10,914 nt of DNA from JBQCHF01 sp051953655 (GTDB taxonomy: Bacteria; Actinomycetota; Actinomycetes; Motilibacterales; Motilibacteraceae). Positions 1 through 6,098 of this stretch are shown here, piece after piece. Each line of letters opens with the position of its first letter. Positions within the stretch are counted from its first letter, which is position 1. The position numbers were made by a program, and so were the translations under genes. The notes beneath the pieces were generated by a model. The model saw only the letters and a list, made by a program, of their open reading frames with translations. It did no database searches and was not told where the DNA came from. The stretch covers positions 1-10,914 of the forward strand of contig JBQCIO010000282.1 in the NCBI GenBank assembly GCA_051953655.1, given 5' to 3'.

Positions 1-1
1 C

Positions 2-340
2 GGCTACCACGCCGCCAAGGAGGAGCAGGGCAAGCAGGAGGCGCGCATCCGCCAGCTGCAGTCCCTCCTCGAGCACGCGAAGGTCGGCGAGGCCCCGCCG
101 GACGACGGCGTCGTCGAGGCCGGGATGGTCGTCACCGCCCGGATCGCCGGCGACGAGGAGCGGTTCCTGCTCGGCTCGCGCGAGGTGGCCGGCGGCACCG
201 ACCTGGACGTCTACTCCCCCACCTCACCGCTGGGCGCGGCGATCAGCGGCAAGCGGGTCGGCGACTCCACCTCCTACACCGCCCCCAACGGGCGGGAGAT
301 CCCGGTGGAGATCGTGGACGCCAAGCCCTTCACCGGCTGA
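2..340 (+). CDS. greA: Transcription elongation factor GreA, 3' part (5' end outside window)
   Basis: GreA binds the RNA polymerase secondary channel and stimulates cleavage of backtracked transcripts. The visible 112 codons begin mid-gene with GYHAAKEEQGKQEARIRQLQ, the end of the N-terminal coiled coil. The globular FKBP-like C-terminal domain follows, with the family-typical stretches VYSPTSPLGAAISGKRVGD and APNGREIPVEIVDAKPF. GreA is normally about 160 residues, so roughly 50 N-terminal residues, including the tip of the coiled coil, lie left of the window. The frame is open to the left edge and ends in TGA at 338-340. The gene converges on the minus-strand ABC permease, and both run into one strong hairpin. 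Identity rests on whole-domain resemblance and is secure; nothing can be said about its promoter. Confidence 0.95.
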   Translation, partial: GYHAAKEEQGKQEARIRQLQSLLEHAKVGEAPPDDGVVEAGMVVTARIAGDEERFLLGSREVAGGTDLDVYSPTSPLGAAISGKRVGDSTSYTAPNGREIPVEIVDAKPFTG

Positions 341-360
341 CCGAGCACGCGGAGCGCACC

Positions 361-397
361 CGACGCGCCCCACGAGCCTGGCTCATGGGGCGCGTCG
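361..397. terminator. Bidirectional intrinsic-type terminator between greA and the ABC permease
   Basis: A perfect 12-bp stem (CGACGCGCCCCA at 361-372 pairing with 386-397) is continued, after one mismatch, by a 4-bp inner stem (374-377 with 381-384) and a 3-nt loop. It lies in the 88-bp gap between two convergent genes, 20 bp after the greA stop and 31 bp from the permease stop. Neither side has a U-tract, which is common for actinobacterial terminators. The position and the near-perfect symmetry make a shared, two-way terminator the best reading. Confidence 0.8.
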
Positions 398-428
398 CTG
401 TCTCCGACCGAGTGCTCAGGCCGCTTCC

Positions 429-1229
429 TCAGCGGCTGGCGGCCCGCTTGTACTGGCGCACCGCGAGCGGCACGAACACCGCGAGGATCAGCACCACCCA
501 GGCCAGGGTGTAGAGCACCGGGTGCTGCAGCGACCAGGCGCCGGACACCTCGGCTCCCGCGGGCTGGTTGCCGAACAGCTGGCGGGCGGCCAGCGTGACC
601 GACGAGACCGGGTTCCAGTCCGCGATCACCCGCAGCACGGTGGGGAAGCCCTTGGTCGGCACGAACGTGTTGGCGATGAACGTGAGCGGGAAGATCACGA
701 TGAAGCTCGCGTTGTTGACGACCTCGGGCGTCTTCACCGACAGGCCGACCACCGCCATCAGCCACGAGATGGCGTACGCGAACAGCAGCAGGAGCAGGTA
801 GGCCCCCAGCGCCTCCCCGACCGAGGTGTGGATCCGCCAGCCGATGATCAGCCCGGTGACCGACATGACGGCCAGCACGATGACGTTGTTGGCGACGTCG
901 GCGGTGGTGCGGCCGAACAGCACCGCGGACCGGGCCATCGGCAGCGAGCGGAACCGGTCGATCACGCCCTTCTGGATGTCCTCGGCCAGGCTCGCGCCGG
1001 TGATGGTGGAGCCGAACACCACGGTCTGGGCGAAGATGCCGGCCATCAGGAACTGCTTGTAGTCCACGCCGGTGCTGATCGCGCTGCCGAAGACGTAGGC
1101 GAACAGCAGCACGAACATGATCGGCGAGAGCGTGCTGAAGACCAGCAGGTCCGGCACGCGCTTGATCTTGATCAGGTTGCGCCGGGTGACGGTGAGGCTG
1201 TCGCCGGCCGCCTGGGTGAGGGCGCTCAC
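429..1229 (-). CDS. ABC-2 type (DrrB-like) transporter permease
   Basis: This 266-residue integral membrane protein is the pore-forming half of an ABC exporter of the daunorubicin/DrrB class; the substrate is unknown. About six hydrophobic segments can be seen, near residues 28-48, 60-78, 111-131, 141-164, 171-190 and 239-259. The family-typical cytoplasmic loop EDIQKGVIDRFRSLPMARSA (about 83-102) lies between the second and third segments. Start is GTG at 1229, overlapping the TGA of the ATPase gene in a GTGA arrangement, which implies translational coupling. A very purine-rich Shine-Dalgarno region lies just upstream, inside the ATPase gene. Its stop faces the shared terminator at 361-397. 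Length fits DrrB proteins. Family is secure. No neighbouring biosynthetic or resistance gene points to a drug, so calling it a drug exporter would be a guess. Confidence 0.9.
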   Translation of the reverse strand: MSALTQAAGDSLTVTRRNLIKIKRVPDLLVFSTLSPIMFVLLFAYVFGSAISTGVDYKQFLMAGIFAQTVVFGSTITGASLAEDIQKGVIDRFRSLPMARSAVLFGRTTADVANNVIVLAVMSVTGLIIGWRIHTSVGEALGAYLLLLLFAYAISWLMAVVGLSVKTPEVVNNASFIVIFPLTFIANTFVPTKGFPTVLRVIADWNPVSSVTLAARQLFGNQPAGAEVSGAWSLQHPVLYTLAWVVLILAVFVPLAVRQYKRAASR

Positions 1230-2254
1230 CGGACCTCCACCTCCTCCTCGTCGAGCTGCTGGACCCCGGACCGCTCGCCCGCCTCTAGCCCGCCACCTTG
1301 CTCCGCGCCCGGCTGCTCGGCCGCGTGGCCGGTGAGGGTGAGGAAGACGTCGTCGAGGGTGGGCCGGCGCAGGCCGATGTCGAGCACCGCGATGCCCTCG
1401 GTGTCGAGCCGGCGGACCACCTCCACCAGCGTCTGCGCGCCGCCGGTGACCGGCAGGGACAGCTCGCGGGTGTGCGCGGTGACCACCGGCATCCCGACGC
1501 CCACCGGTGCCACCGCACGGGCGGCGTCGTCGAGCCGGGCCGCGTCGGCCACCACCACGTGCACCCGCTCACCGCCGACCTCGTCCTTGAGCTGGTCGGC
1601 GGTGCCCTGCGCGATGACCGTGCCGCGGTCGATGACGACGATGTCGTCGGCGAGCCGGTCGGCCTCCTCGAGGTACTGCGTGGTGAGCAGCAGAGTGGTG
1701 CCCTCGCGCACCAGCTCCTCGATGACGTCCCACAGCCCGAGCCGGCTGCGCGGGTCCAGGCCCGTGGTCGGCTCGTCCAGGAAGAGCACCGGCGGGCTGG
1801 CCACCAGCGCGCCGGCGAGGTCGAGCCGGCGGCGCATGCCGCCGGAGTAGGTCTTGACCGGCCGGTCGGCGGCATCGGCGAGGTCGAAGCGGTCGAGCAG
1901 CTCGCGGGCGCGCTCCCGGCTGCGGCGGCGGCCGAGGTGGTAGAGCCGCCCGACCATGTCCAGGTTCTCGAAGCCGGTGAGGTACTCGTCGACGGCGGCG
2001 TACTGCCCGGACAGGCCCATGACCCGCCGGACGTCCTTGGGCCGCTCGAGCACGTCGATGCCCGCGACCCGCGCCCGGCCGGCGTCCGGCCGCAGCAGGG
2101 TGGTGAGCACCCGCACGGCGGTGGTCTTGCCGGCCCCGTTGGGCCCGAGCAGGCCGAGCACGGTGCCCTCGGGCACCGAGAGGTCGACGCCGTCGAGCGC
2201 ACGCACCTCGCCGTAGTGCTTGACCAGCCCCTCCGCGACGACCGCGCCGTCCAT
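1226..2254 (-). CDS. ABC transporter ATP-binding protein, DrrA-like
   Basis: This 342-residue nucleotide-binding subunit powers the adjacent permease from the cytoplasmic face of the membrane. Motifs in order are Walker A GPNGAGKT (37-44), Q-loop Q84, signature YSGGM (136-140), Walker B VLFLDE (156-161) and D-loop GLD (165-167). The switch position reads TTQYLEEAD with Gln193 where most ABC ATPases have His. As I recall, Gln here is usual in the DrrA family. The C-terminal domain ends in RRPTLDDVFLTLTG, the DrrA LDE/DVFL element, and an acidic, Gly-rich tail follows (about 311-342). ATG 2254 is chosen because GGAGG lies 8 nt upstream and the protein then starts directly with the ABC fold. The frame stays open to 2560, but that extension overlaps ilvA and has no family resemblance. 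It follows ilvA by 109 bp on the same strand. Confidence 0.92.
   Translation of the reverse strand: MDGAVVAEGLVKHYGEVRALDGVDLSVPEGTVLGLLGPNGAGKTTAVRVLTTLLRPDAGRARVAGIDVLERPKDVRRVMGLSGQYAAVDEYLTGFENLDMVGRLYHLGRRRSRERARELLDRFDLADAADRPVKTYSGGMRRRLDLAGALVASPPVLFLDEPTTGLDPRSRLGLWDVIEELVREGTTLLLTTQYLEEADRLADDIVVIDRGTVIAQGTADQLKDEVGGERVHVVVADAARLDDAARAVAPVGVGMPVVTAHTRELSLPVTGGAQTLVEVVRRLDTEGIAVLDIGLRRPTLDDVFLTLTGHAAEQPGAEQGGGLEAGERSGVQQLDEEEVEVR
1234..1249 (-). promoter_or_regulatory. Ribosome binding site of the permease, embedded in the ATPase coding end
   Basis: On the minus strand the sequence just before the GTG at 1229 is a run of GAGG repeats (AGGAGGAGGTGGAGG), closest copy 4 nt and next 10 nt from the start. 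The same bases encode the acidic EEEVE end of the ATPase, so one segment serves as protein tail and as Shine-Dalgarno. It supports GTG 1229 as the permease start. Confidence 0.75.
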
Positions 2255-2257
2255 GGG

Positions 2258-2267
2258 CTCCCCCTCC
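2258..2267 (-). promoter_or_regulatory. Ribosome binding site deciding the DrrA-like start
   Basis: On the minus strand GGAGGGGGAG precedes the ATG at 2254, with GGAGG 8 nt upstream. This favours the short start over the longer in-frame extension to 2560. Confidence 0.75.
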
Positions 2268-2292
2268 GCCGTGCACCGACCGGACGGGGACG

Positions 2293-2298
2293 AGCGTA
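2293..2298 (-). promoter_or_regulatory. Possible -10 element for the ABC transporter genes
   Basis: TACGCT on the minus strand fits the actinobacterial TAnnnT -10 consensus. It would place transcription start near 2286, leaving an untranslated leader of about 32 nt with a good Shine-Dalgarno. No clear -35 is present: CGCGGA lies 17 nt upstream and matches poorly. The site sits in the 109-bp gap after ilvA, so the transporter pair may be transcribed separately as well as by readthrough. Confidence 0.35.
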
Positions 2299-2363
2299 GG
2301 GAGCGGCTCGGACAGTCCGCGAGGACGTTTGCGGCGCGTAGGAGGCGCGGCGGCGCCGTCGGG

Positions 2364-3608
2364 TCAGGGCACGAACAGGCGGTACCCCGCGCGGCGCAGC
2401 CGGCCGACGACGTCGTCGCAGTGCTCGGCCCCGCGGGTCTCCAGCTGCAGCGCCACCTCGACCTCGTCCACGGACAGGCGCGGGTCGGTGCGCCGGTGCT
2501 CCACCTCCACCACGGAGGCGTCGGCGTCGGCGACCTCGCGCAGCAGCCGGGCCAGCGCACCGGGCCGGTCCGGCACGCGCACCCGCAGCGAGAGGAACCG
2601 GCCGGCCACCGCGAGGCCGTGCCGCAGCACCCGCATCAGCAGCAGCGGGTCGATGTTGCCGCCGGACAGGACCACGCCCACCGGCGGCTCGAAGGCGCGC
2701 GGGTGCTCCAGCAGCGCGGCCACCCCGGCGGCGCCGGCCGGCTCGACGACCAGCTTGGCCCGCTCGAGCATGAGCAGCAGCGCCTTGGACAGCGACTCCT
2801 CGCTCACTGTGACGACGTCGTCGACGAGGTGGGCCACCAGGCCGAAGGGCACCTGACCGGGGCGGCCCACCGCGATGCCGTCGGCCATGGTCGACATCTC
2901 CGGCAGCGCCACCGGCCGCCCCGCGGCGAGCGACCCGGGGTAGGCGGCCGCCCCCTCGGCCTGCACGCCGACCACCCGCACGTCCGGGCGCAGGCCCTTG
3001 ATCGCCACGGCCATGCCGGCCACCAGCCCGCCGCCGCCGGTGCACACCAGCACGGTGCGGACGTCGGGCAGCTGCTCGACCAGCTCGAGGCCGACGGTGC
3101 CCTGCCCCGCGACGACGTCGGGGTGGTCGAACGGGTGGATGAGCACCGCGCCGGACTTCTCCGACCACTCCAGGGCGGTCACCAGCGCCTCGTCGACGGT
3201 GTGCCCGGCGAAGCGCACCTCGGCGCCGTAGGCGCGGGTGGCCTCGACCTTGGGGATCGGGGCGCCCTCGGGCATGTAGACGACGGCGGTGGTGCCCAGC
3301 AGCGCGGCGGCCAGCGCGACGCCCTGGGCGTGGTTGCCGGCGCTGGCGGCGACGACGCCGCGCGCCCGCTCGGCGTCGCTGAGCCGGGCGATGCGCACGT
3401 AGGCCCCGCGGATCTTGAACGACCCGGCCCGCTGCAGGTTCTCGCACTTGAGGTGCACCGGCCCGCCGACCTTCTCCGCCAGCGGTCGCGACCCCTCCAC
3501 CGGGGTGACCCGGGAGACGCCGGCCAGCAGCTCGCGGGCCGCCTGGACGTCGGCCAGGGTGACCGGCCCCTGCGCCGGTGCCGGGGGCAGGCCTGTCGTC
3601 GTCGACAT
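2364..3608 (-). CDS. ilvA: Threonine ammonia-lyase (threonine dehydratase) with ACT domain
   Basis: PLP enzyme converting L-threonine to 2-oxobutanoate and ammonia, the entry to isoleucine synthesis. The 414 residues show the fold-type II pattern: SFKIRGA with the PLP lysine at K65, SAGNHAQG (89-96) for substrate and cofactor, the phosphate-binding loop GGGGL (191-195), and SGGN (315-318) near the pyridine nitrogen. A single C-terminal ACT domain (about 338-414, starting LSLRVRVPDRPGALARLL) matches the medium one-ACT form common in Actinobacteria, and suggests amino-acid feedback control. Start is ATG 3608; the Shine-Dalgarno is weak. The promoter region is shared with a divergent protease gene. 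The transporter genes downstream on the same strand have no evident link to isoleucine. A purely catabolic threonine dehydratase role cannot be excluded from sequence. Confidence 0.93.
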   Translation of the reverse strand: MSTTTGLPPAPAQGPVTLADVQAARELLAGVSRVTPVEGSRPLAEKVGGPVHLKCENLQRAGSFKIRGAYVRIARLSDAERARGVVAASAGNHAQGVALAAALLGTTAVVYMPEGAPIPKVEATRAYGAEVRFAGHTVDEALVTALEWSEKSGAVLIHPFDHPDVVAGQGTVGLELVEQLPDVRTVLVCTGGGGLVAGMAVAIKGLRPDVRVVGVQAEGAAAYPGSLAAGRPVALPEMSTMADGIAVGRPGQVPFGLVAHLVDDVVTVSEESLSKALLLMLERAKLVVEPAGAAGVAALLEHPRAFEPPVGVVLSGGNIDPLLLMRVLRHGLAVAGRFLSLRVRVPDRPGALARLLREVADADASVVEVEHRRTDPRLSVDEVEVALQLETRGAEHCDDVVGRLRRAGYRLFVP

Positions 3609-3720
3609 GCCCGCAGTGTGTCACCCGGATCACGCAGGGCGGACGTCACCCGATCGGCGGGTCCGCGCCGGCCGTCCGTGCGCCGAAACCGTGCAGGACG
3701 GATCGATCCCTGGAGTCCTC
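3609..3720. promoter_or_regulatory. Divergent intergenic region between ilvA and the secreted protease
   Basis: These 112 bp must hold the start signals for both genes. GTCACCCGGATC (3620-3631) and GTCACCCGATC (3645-3655) form an imperfect direct repeat with a 25-bp period, close to the ilvA start. A 10-bp palindrome GGATCGATCC lies at 3700-3709, near the protease start. GGAG at 3712-3715 is a plausible ribosome binding site 5 nt before the protease ATG. On the ilvA side, CACACT lies 6 nt before the ATG, a poor TAnnnT match. I see no T-box or riboswitch structure. Confidence 0.5.
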
Positions 3721-4620
3721 ATGCACAACCCCCGCCGTCTGCTGTCCACCGGCCTGGCCCTGGCGGTGGCACTGGCCCCGGCGGTCCTCGCCGGCGGAGC
3801 GAGCAGCTCCGCCTCGGCGGCGTCCGCTCCGCTGCACAGCGTCGTGGACGTGACGAGCGTCGACGCGGGCGTGGTTCAGGGCACCGCGGCGGAGGCCCGG
3901 ACCGGCTACACGATCGTCCGGCAGACCACCTGCCGCCTCGTTCAGGGCACCAAGCGGTGCACGACCCGCTACGTCCGCAAGCGGACGGCCACCACGACGA
4001 CCACCACGAAGCCGGCGGCGACGAGCACCGGCTCCACGGCGTACGCGTTCCTGAGCAAGGACAGCGCCGGTCGTCCCGCGCACTGGAACCGGTGCAGCAC
4101 GATCACCTACCGGGTGAACCCGGCCAACCTGCCCAGCGGCGCGATGACCGACATCCAGGGCGCGCTCAGCCGTCTGTCCACCGCCAGCGGGCTCCGGTTC
4201 AGCTATGCCGGCACCACGACCGTCGTGCCCTACTCCTCGAGCAGCTGGGCCAGCTCCATCCCGTCCACGCAGCCCGCTGACCTCTACATCGCCTTCACCG
4301 ACGCCGCCCACGTCTCCTACCTGGCCGGTTCGGTGGCCGGCGTCGGCGGCCCGTTCTGGTCCAGCGACGGGACGCGCGAGCCGCGGATCGTGCGGGCCGG
4401 CGTGGCGCTGGACACCGCGGCCGGCGTGACGCCGGGCTTCACCAACGGCGCCAGCCGCGGCACCCTGCTCCTGCACGAGCTCGGGCACGCGACGAACCTG
4501 GACCACGTCAGCGACCCGGTGCAGGTGATGTACCCGAGCATCACCAGCCAGTCGCGTCCGGCCTACCAGGCCGGGGACCTGGCCGGGCTGGCCAAGCTGG
4601 CCGCCTACCCCTGCTTCTGA
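3721..4620 (+). CDS. Secreted metzincin-type (matrixin-like) zinc metalloprotease
   Basis: This 299-residue protein is predicted to be exported and to cleave proteins outside the cell. Residues 1-25 form a Sec signal peptide (basic MHNPRR, hydrophobic LLSTGLALAVALAPAVLA), with a likely cleavage near ASA at 31-33. A short region with C71 and C80 is followed by a Thr/Lys/Ser-rich linker (about 88-105). The catalytic domain runs from about 108 to 299. It carries the metzincin signature HELGHATNLDH (252-262; ligands H252, H256, H262, catalytic E253) and the Met-turn VMYPS with M270. C125 and C298 could form a disulfide closing that domain. There is no classic PRCGxPD cysteine-switch prodomain. 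ATG 3721 is chosen because it gives a clean signal peptide and has GGAG upstream; the frame is open further left into ilvA. Substrate is unknown. Family is confident. Confidence 0.88.
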   Translation: MHNPRRLLSTGLALAVALAPAVLAGGASSSASAASAPLHSVVDVTSVDAGVVQGTAAEARTGYTIVRQTTCRLVQGTKRCTTRYVRKRTATTTTTTKPAATSTGSTAYAFLSKDSAGRPAHWNRCSTITYRVNPANLPSGAMTDIQGALSRLSTASGLRFSYAGTTTVVPYSSSSWASSIPSTQPADLYIAFTDAAHVSYLAGSVAGVGGPFWSSDGTREPRIVRAGVALDTAAGVTPGFTNGASRGTLLLHELGHATNLDHVSDPVQVMYPSITSQSRPAYQAGDLAGLAKLAAYPCF

Positions 4621-4643
4621 CCGGTCCGTCCCGACGGTCCGCA

Positions 4644-4679
4644 CGCGACCGGTCGCCCGCACCCGGGCGGCCGGTCGCG
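4644..4679 (+). terminator. Strong hairpin terminator after the metalloprotease gene
   Basis: A 16-bp stem (4644-4659 pairing with 4664-4679, one T-G wobble at 4653/4670) closes a 4-nt CACC loop. It begins 24 bp after the TGA and is followed by GCCTTTG, a very short T-run. The right arm ends 18 bp before the TACGGT -10 box of the next gene, so the stem covers that promoter's -35 region. Confidence 0.8.
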
Positions 4680-4697
4680 GCCTTTGCCCGCCGGACG

Positions 4698-4703
4698 TAC
4701 GGT
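4698..4703 (+). promoter_or_regulatory. -10 element for leaderless transcription of the AAA+ ATPase gene
   Basis: TACGGT fits TAnnnT exactly. Its last T is followed by 6 nt and then the GTG at 4710, so transcription would start at or next to the start codon. No Shine-Dalgarno is present before the GTG, as expected for a leaderless message. No good -35 is seen at the usual spacing; TTGCCC at 4684-4689 is too close. Confidence 0.6.
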
Positions 4704-4709
4704 CGAGCC

Positions 4710-6098
4710 GTGACCCGACCCACCACGCTGGCCCAGCTGCGCGAGAGCGGCCACGTCCGCCGCACGGTCAAGGAAGAGGTGCGCGAGAACCTCGTCGCCC
4801 GGATGCGGGCCGGGCAGACGCGCTTCCCCGGCATCGTCGGCTTCGACGAGACCGTGCTCCCCCACGTCGAGCGCGCCCTGCTCGCCGGCCACGACATCGT
4901 GCTGCTCGGCGAGCGCGGCCAGGGCAAGACCCGGCTCATCCGCACCCTGGTCGGCCTGCTCGACGAGTGGACCCCGGTCGTCGAGGGCTGCGAGATCAAC
5001 GACCACCCCTACGAGCCGGTGTGCGTGCGCTGCCGGCGCCTGTCGGCCGAGCTCGAGGACGACCTGCCGGTCGCGTGGAAGCACCGCTCGGAGCGCTACG
5101 GCGAGAAGCTGGCCACGCCGGACACCAGCGTGGGCGACCTCATCGGCGACGTCGACCCGGTGAAGGTGGCCGAGGGGCGGACCCTGGGCGACCCGGAGAC
5201 CGTGCACTTCGGCCTGGTCCCGCGCACCAACCGCGGCATCTTCGCCGTGAACGAGCTGCCCGACCTCGCCGAGCGCATCCAGGTCTCGCTGCTCAACGTG
5301 CTCGAGGAGCGCGACATCCAGGTGCGCGGCTACCAGCTGCGCCTGCCCCTCGACGTCCTGCTGGTGGCCAGCGCCAATCCGGAGGACTACACCAACCGTG
5401 GCCGGATCATCACCCCGCTCAAGGACCGCTTCGGCGCCGAGGTCCGCACGCACTACCCGCTGCGGCTGACCGACGAGGTCGACCTGATCCGCCAGGAGGC
5501 CGAGCTGGCCGCCCTGGTCCCGGACCACCTGCTCGAGGTGGTGGCGCGGTTCACCCGGGCGGTGCGCGAGTCGCCGTCGGTCGACTCCCGCTCCGGCGTC
5601 TCGGCCCGGTTCGCCGTGGCCGCGGCGGAGACCGTGGCCGCCTCGGCCCTGCGCCGCGCGGCCCTCACCGGCGAGGAGCCGGCGGTGGCCCGCGTCTGCG
5701 ACCTTCCGCCGGTGGTGGACACGTTGCAGGGCAAGGTGGAGTTCGAGGTCAGCGAGGAGGGCCGCGAGCGCGACGTCCTCGAGCACCTGCTGCGCCGGGC
5801 CACCGTCGAGGTGTTCCGCCAGCACCTGGGCGCCTCGGACCTGTCCGCGCTCATCGAGCGCTTCGACGAGGGGCTGGCCGTGGAGAGCGGCGACCTGGTG
5901 CCCGGCTCGCGGCTGCTCGAGCAGGTCGGGCCGCTGCCGGGCCTGGCCCACATCCTCGAGCGCCTGGACATGGACGAGGCCGCGGAGAACCCCGCGCTGG
6001 CCGCGAGCGCGCTCGAGTTCGCCATGGAGGGCCTGTTCCTCAACCGCCGGATCTCCAAGGACGCCGTGCCCGGCCGCACGGTCTACGGCGGCGGCTGA
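4710..6098 (+). CDS. Mg-chelatase subunit I / MoxR-like AAA+ ATPase (Rv0958-like)
   Basis: This 462-residue AAA+ ATPase probably works with the VWA protein encoded next to remodel, or load metal into, an unknown client. Walker A is GERGQGKT (67-74). Walker B reads GIFAVNEL (176-183), with Asn181 in place of the usual Asp before Glu182. Sensor 1 is VASANPEDYTNRG (N223), a likely arginine finger is in TPLKDRFG (R240), and a sensor-2-like stretch SGVSARF has R300. Between Walker A and B lies an inserted segment with C94, H99, C105 and C108 (CX10CX2C), a possible metal site. The C-terminal third is helical. It resembles M. tuberculosis Rv0958, annotated as a possible magnesium chelatase, but no bacteriochlorophyll gene is nearby, so literal Mg-chelatase function is unlikely. 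Start GTG 4710 is supported by the leaderless promoter arrangement. Its stop overlaps the next ATG by one base. Confidence 0.88.
   Translation: MTRPTTLAQLRESGHVRRTVKEEVRENLVARMRAGQTRFPGIVGFDETVLPHVERALLAGHDIVLLGERGQGKTRLIRTLVGLLDEWTPVVEGCEINDHPYEPVCVRCRRLSAELEDDLPVAWKHRSERYGEKLATPDTSVGDLIGDVDPVKVAEGRTLGDPETVHFGLVPRTNRGIFAVNELPDLAERIQVSLLNVLEERDIQVRGYQLRLPLDVLLVASANPEDYTNRGRIITPLKDRFGAEVRTHYPLRLTDEVDLIRQEAELAALVPDHLLEVVARFTRAVRESPSVDSRSGVSARFAVAAAETVAASALRRAALTGEEPAVARVCDLPPVVDTLQGKVEFEVSEEGRERDVLEHLLRRATVEVFRQHLGASDLSALIERFDEGLAVESGDLVPGSRLLEQVGPLPGLAHILERLDMDEAAENPALAASALEFAMEGLFLNRRISKDAVPGRTVYGGG

Noticed and set aside
429..2254. Antibiotic self-resistance exporter of a biosynthetic cluster
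   Set aside because: The transporter matches DrrAB by family, but the neighbours are housekeeping genes and no biosynthetic gene is present.
2344..2357. Hairpin GGCGC/GCGCC as an ilvA terminator
   Set aside because: Only 5 bp with a 4-nt loop in DNA that is nearly all G/C; expected by chance.
2255..2560. N-terminal extension of the DrrA-like ATPase
   Set aside because: It overlaps the ilvA 3' end, has no domain, and a GGAGG site points to ATG 2254.
2220..4280. 686-codon open frame on the plus strand across ilvA and the protease
   Set aside because: His/Gly/Arg-rich shadow crossing two real genes; ilvA on the minus strand has the full PLP-enzyme motif set.
4605..5951. 448-codon open frame on the minus strand opposite the AAA+ gene
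   Set aside because: Low-complexity shadow translation; the plus strand has all AAA+ motifs.
4967..6097. Long in-frame extension upstream of the VWA start
   Set aside because: It lies inside the AAA+ gene in another frame and is Arg/Gly/Pro-rich; ATG 6098 with TGATG overlap is the natural start.
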